From Platanthera guangdongensis (Eukaryota > Streptophyta > Magnoliopsida > Asparagales > Orchidaceae), in the NCBI GenBank assembly GCA_039583875.1, contig CM077163.1, positions 231,934,646 through 231,998,645 of the forward strand: a stretch of 64,000 nt of DNA, written 5' to 3'. Under the pieces are notes generated by a model, which ran no database searches, was not told the origin of the DNA, and saw nothing but the letters and a program-made list of their open reading frames with translations. Shown piece after piece: positions 61,301 through 64,000 of this stretch. Position 1 is the stretch's first letter. Every line of letters starts with the position of its first letter. The translations under genes were made by a program, and so were the position numbers.

Positions 61301-62444
61301 CACATCCAGATACGGGAACCGACGCTCCATTAGCAACAGTAATGTACTTCGGGTGAGGTGAAGACAAGTACTGTGGCGGCTTAACAGAGGTGATATGATG
61401 AGTGGCACCAGAATCAAGGATCCAGCGCGGGCCAGAGGAGAGGCAGGCGATACCTTCATTGGAGAGAGAGGCAGCAGAGGCAACCGAGGCAGGCGGACGA
61501 CTGAGCAAGCCATGAAGGTGCTGGAGCTGAAGACGAACCTCGTCGAGCTCAGTACGAGAGGAGGCAGAGTCGGTAGTAGCAGCAGAGGCATGTGGACGAG
61601 GCGGACGGCCATGTTTGCGAAAGCAAGTGGCCTCAAGATGACCAACTTTACCACAGAACGAGCATTGAGGCCTAGACCGGCCACCGCGACCCCGGCCGCG
61701 AGAGTCAGAGCGGCCACCACGGGCAGAGGGGGGAAGAGGTAGTAAGGGAGCAGGTTCCTGTTGAACAAGAGCCGGAGAAGGAAGTCCGGGAACATCCGGA
61801 GGCGGGGAGACTTTGAGAAGCATTGAGCACACGTCGGAAAAGGACGGTGTAACAGTAGAGGAGAGGATGTGAGCCCGGACGCTGTGAAGATGAGGGGGTA
61901 CCCGGGCCATCATCATGGCGATACCCACAGCTTCCTTCTGGGTACGTTGAGCAGTGAGATCTAGAGTGGGAGGCTGATGGTGGATCCAAGCCTCAACCAG
62001 AGACCGGGCTTGAGCAACAAAGGATGTCAAGTCGGTGGCGTCACTGCTGTCAAGGGCCTGGAGAGCGGTGATGATATCATAGAGATGGTGGAGACTATCT
62101 TTGCCGGAGTAGAGGGTGTGTAGCTCGTCCCACATGCCTTTGGCCGTCTCATGATACATGGCCAGACGATAAGATTCGCCATCAAGAGAGTTGAGGAGCC
62201 AAGTCTGCACACGCCCATCATTGCGTAACCACTCCTCAGTAGGGACACCAATAACGGTCTGGGTTAGATGATGAAGGAATCCCTTGGACTGAAGGACACG
62301 GCGAACGGAGTGTGCCCATTCCACAAAGTTCTTCTTGCCATTGAGCGAAATTGTGGTGATCCGGAGCTCGTCTCGGACTTCTGGTAGAGAGGCCGGGCGT
62401 TCAGGAGGAACTGCCGTACCGACGGAGTCTGCAGAGGTAGACAT
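58335..62444 (-). pseudogene. Copia-4 gag-pol polyprotein, complete except for two TGA codons
   Basis: One frame of 1369 sense positions from MSTSADSVGT to the stop in the 3' LTR. Domains: gag 1-240; zinc knuckle CSFCGKVGHLEATC at 261-274; protease [13 protein letters not shown] with DSG at 344-346; HHCC region around H465-C493; integrase with D520 (HSDIWGPY), D583 (RTDNAREY) and E619 (NGVAERKNR); reverse transcriptase with [11 protein letters not shown] and YVDDILLTGDD; RNase H with [15 protein letters not shown] and LFCDSQAA. Codons 59817-59819 and 59769-59771 are TGA where relatives have TGG (Trp). They lie 16 codons apart between integrase and reverse transcriptase and split the frame into 875 and 458 open codons. 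No frameshift. Either the copy is freshly inactivated or the TGA codons were tolerated during its transposition. Confidence 0.95.
58355..58363 (-). other. Copia-4 polypurine tract
   Basis: Minus strand GCGGGGGAG directly before the 3' LTR. Confidence 0.88.
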
Positions 62445-63259
62445 GGAGGCCGCAGCGAGCTTGAAGGAGGCCGCAGCGAGCTGGAAGGAGGCCGCAGCGA
62501 GTTGGATGAGACCGCAGCGGGCTGGAGGCCGCAGCGAGCTGGAGAAGACCGCAGCGGTCTGGAGGCCGCAGCGAGCTGGAGAAGACCGCAGCGGGCTGGA
62601 GGCCGCAGCGAGCTGAAGGAGGCTGCAGCGAGTGGGAGGAGGTCGCAGCGAGCTGGAGGAGACCGCAGCGGACTGGAGGCAGTAGCTAGAGGAAGCAAAC
62701 AGAGAGCGGACTGGGAGAGGACGCGGCGACCTGGATGAGGTCGCGGCGAGCTGGAGGATGATGCGGGCTGGTTCAGGTCGCGGCGGTCTGGGTCAGACCG
62801 CGGCGGACAGGAGAGAACTGATAAGAGAGGGCACGCCGGGGCTGACTTGCGAGCTGGCGGGCTGGCGGTCTGGCGGGCTGGCGGTCTGGCGAGCTGGCGA
62901 GCTGGTGAGCTGGCGAGCTGGCGAGCTGGCGAGCTGGCGAGCTGGCGAGCTGGCAAACGCAGCGCGAACGGCGGATGAAGGAGACCAAGGAGAGAGGTCG
63001 CCGAGGTCGCGGCGGACAGGAGGAGGCCGCAGCGGACAAGGGGAAGCAGTGGACCCCACAGGATGGCTATAAAAGGAGGAGGGCCTGAGGAGAAAGGGAG
63101 AGAGGGGGGGACAAAGTGGATCCACGGGAGAGGAAGCGGACAGGAAAAGTGAGGCCGCAGGAGAGATGCGACTAGAGGGTGCGGACTGGACAAGGGAGGC
63201 CGCAGAGACCGCAGGCTGCTGGGCGGACAGTAGAGGGAGTCCGCAGGAGAGTCGAACCT
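62445..63259 (-). other. Copia-4 leader with internal tandem repeats
   Basis: Contains an array of about 30-bp units with GGCCGCAGCGAGCTGGAG words (62451-62670) and an 8-bp array GCGAGCTG (62849-62954, about 13 copies). An open frame of 371 codons (63379-62264) starts in the LTR and crosses the gag start in another frame; the open length is likely due to pyrimidine-rich composition. Confidence 0.85.
62849..62954. repeat. 8-bp tandem array in Copia-4 leader
   Basis: Unit GCGAGCTG with GCGGGCTG and GCGGTCTG variants, about 13 copies. Confidence 0.92.
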
Positions 63260-63272
63260 GGCTCTGATACCA
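63260..63272 (-). other. Copia-4 primer-binding site
   Basis: Minus strand TGGTATCAGAGCC directly after the 5' LTR. Confidence 0.95.
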
Positions 63273-63458
63273 TGTAGAAATGGAGAAAGCCAACCTTGTA
63301 TATATGTCCACTTGATACAAATACAAAGAATGAGTACATATATATAGATGAGAGAAAGAGAGAGAAAAGTCCTATACACAATGTGGGACTAAAGAGAGGA
63401 GAGAAAAAGCAATAAATGCTATACAAATGGGCCTAATGTTAAGTGGGCTTTTCCAACA
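63273..63458 (-). repeat. Copia-4 5' LTR (186 bp)
   Basis: TG...CA ends, right flank GTATT. Carries a TATATATA stretch at 63339-63346, the likely TATA box. Confidence 0.97.
63339..63346 (-). promoter_or_regulatory. TATA-like box in Copia-4 5' LTR
   Basis: TATATATA, at the position of TATATAAA in the other family members. Confidence 0.45.
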
Positions 63459-63463
63459 GTATT

Positions 63464-64000
63464 GAATCTTGAAGGGACTGGATCTGAGAGGGGAGGGGCT
63501 GGAATGGGGGTAGGAGTCAGATGTGATTTTGAGAATCTAGAGGTGAAGATCTTGGTGGGTTTTTGGGAGCGACAAGCAGCAGGGTGAGGTTGAGGGGAGA
63601 TGCTAGGAGGTTTCTTAGAGGGATTCTGAGCAGGATCTCGAAGGGGGCTGGGCGGTTTTGGTGGATGGGGGCAGCAGGCTGGAAAGTGGGCGGCTGGTCC
63701 AGAGGTGGCTGCGTGCAGATTTCGAAAGGCAGGAAGCAAGATCTGGGCAGTTTGCTTTAGGGTAGGGGTGACTGTTGCTGTAGATGTGGGCGGCTAGGTT
63801 TTTGGGGGATTGAGTGGGCATGTTGAGGCTTGGGAAGGAGAAAGAAGGAGGCAAGGGATGGTTGATACCTATGGGAAGCAAGAACGCACCAATGAGTCAT
63901 CATCTCGGGTCTCACGGAGTTGTCACTGAGATTGAATCGCTAGATTCCGGGAATAGTATTCTCCAAAAGCTGCAATAAATCCCGTAGCAGTCCCCACACA
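63464..64000. other. G-rich sequence continuing the Copia-4 target, no gene
   Basis: Continuation of 58030-58168 across the insertion. Repeated GGATCT.AG and GGGG words, LTR-like. No exon recognised. Confidence 0.5.

Larger units (their letters stand above)
58169..63458 (-). mobile_element. Copia-4: young, nearly intact Ty1/copia element (5290 bp)
   Basis: Two 186-bp LTRs (58169-58354, 63273-63458) differ at a single base (A/G in the run near 58304 and 63408). Target duplication GTATT at 58164-58168 and 63459-63463. Primer site, leader, a complete set of gag-pol domains and a polypurine tract are all present. Confidence 0.97.

Overview
This is nuclear DNA from a flowering plant with a transposon-rich genome. 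The evidence is plant Ty1/copia and Ty3/gypsy retrotransposons primed by initiator tRNA-Met, GT-AG introns, a 5S-rRNA-derived repeat, and exons of a plant-specific protein kinase of the MAPKKK epsilon (M3KE1) family. Wording of the kinase tail (PEG.. and SSLRQ) looks more monocot-like than Brassicaceae-like, but the species is not identified.

The one host gene I can support lies on the minus strand. Seven consecutive exons (57259-57390, 40238-40309, 40025-40131, 22131-22239, 16763-17143, 16059-16355, 15886-15930) occur in protein order, have GT/AG borders and stay in one frame for 381 codons. They encode the last third of the kinase domain and the linker that follows. Upstream exons (kinase N-lobe) and downstream exons (ARM-repeat tail) lie outside the window or were not found. 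Two introns are about 17 kb and one about 5 kb, and the flanking introns run off both ends, so most transposons here appear to sit inside introns of this gene.

Layout from left to right. 1-1883: part of a minus-strand Copia element (Copia-1), with gag open to the window edge. 1884-3200: decayed Copia. 3396-14640: old plus-strand Gypsy-A, interrupted by a 2.46-kb solo LTR with target duplication CATTT and by Copia-2 (9326-13887, duplication GATCG, no gag). 14660-15470: Copia remnants. 15886-17143: three M3KE exons. 17643-21877: Gypsy-B, long LTRs around a gutted interior. 22131-22239: exon. 25195-31680: Gypsy-C gag split by Copia-3 (25327-30818, duplication AATGG). 32811-39570: LTR-like DNA with palindrome-rich arrays and a 5S-derived plus tRNA-derived repeat pair joined tail to tail. 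40025-40309: two exons. 40660-42932: a complete 2.27-kb LTR element without pol (duplication TAGTC). 43-49 kb: tandem repeats and Copia debris. 49.4-56.1 kb: Gypsy-D and Gypsy-E, minus strand. 57259-57390: exon. 58169-63458: Copia-4, the youngest element (LTRs differ at one base, duplication GTATT), with a gag-pol frame broken only by two TGA codons.

The four Copia elements belong to one family group: LTRs of about 185 bp, the same primer site, and a long pyrimidine-rich leader. Gypsy pieces are mostly broken. No bacterial features, CRISPR arrays, operons or functional RNA genes were seen. Coordinates of exons, LTR ends, target duplications and stop codons were read base by base; borders of decayed elements are approximate.
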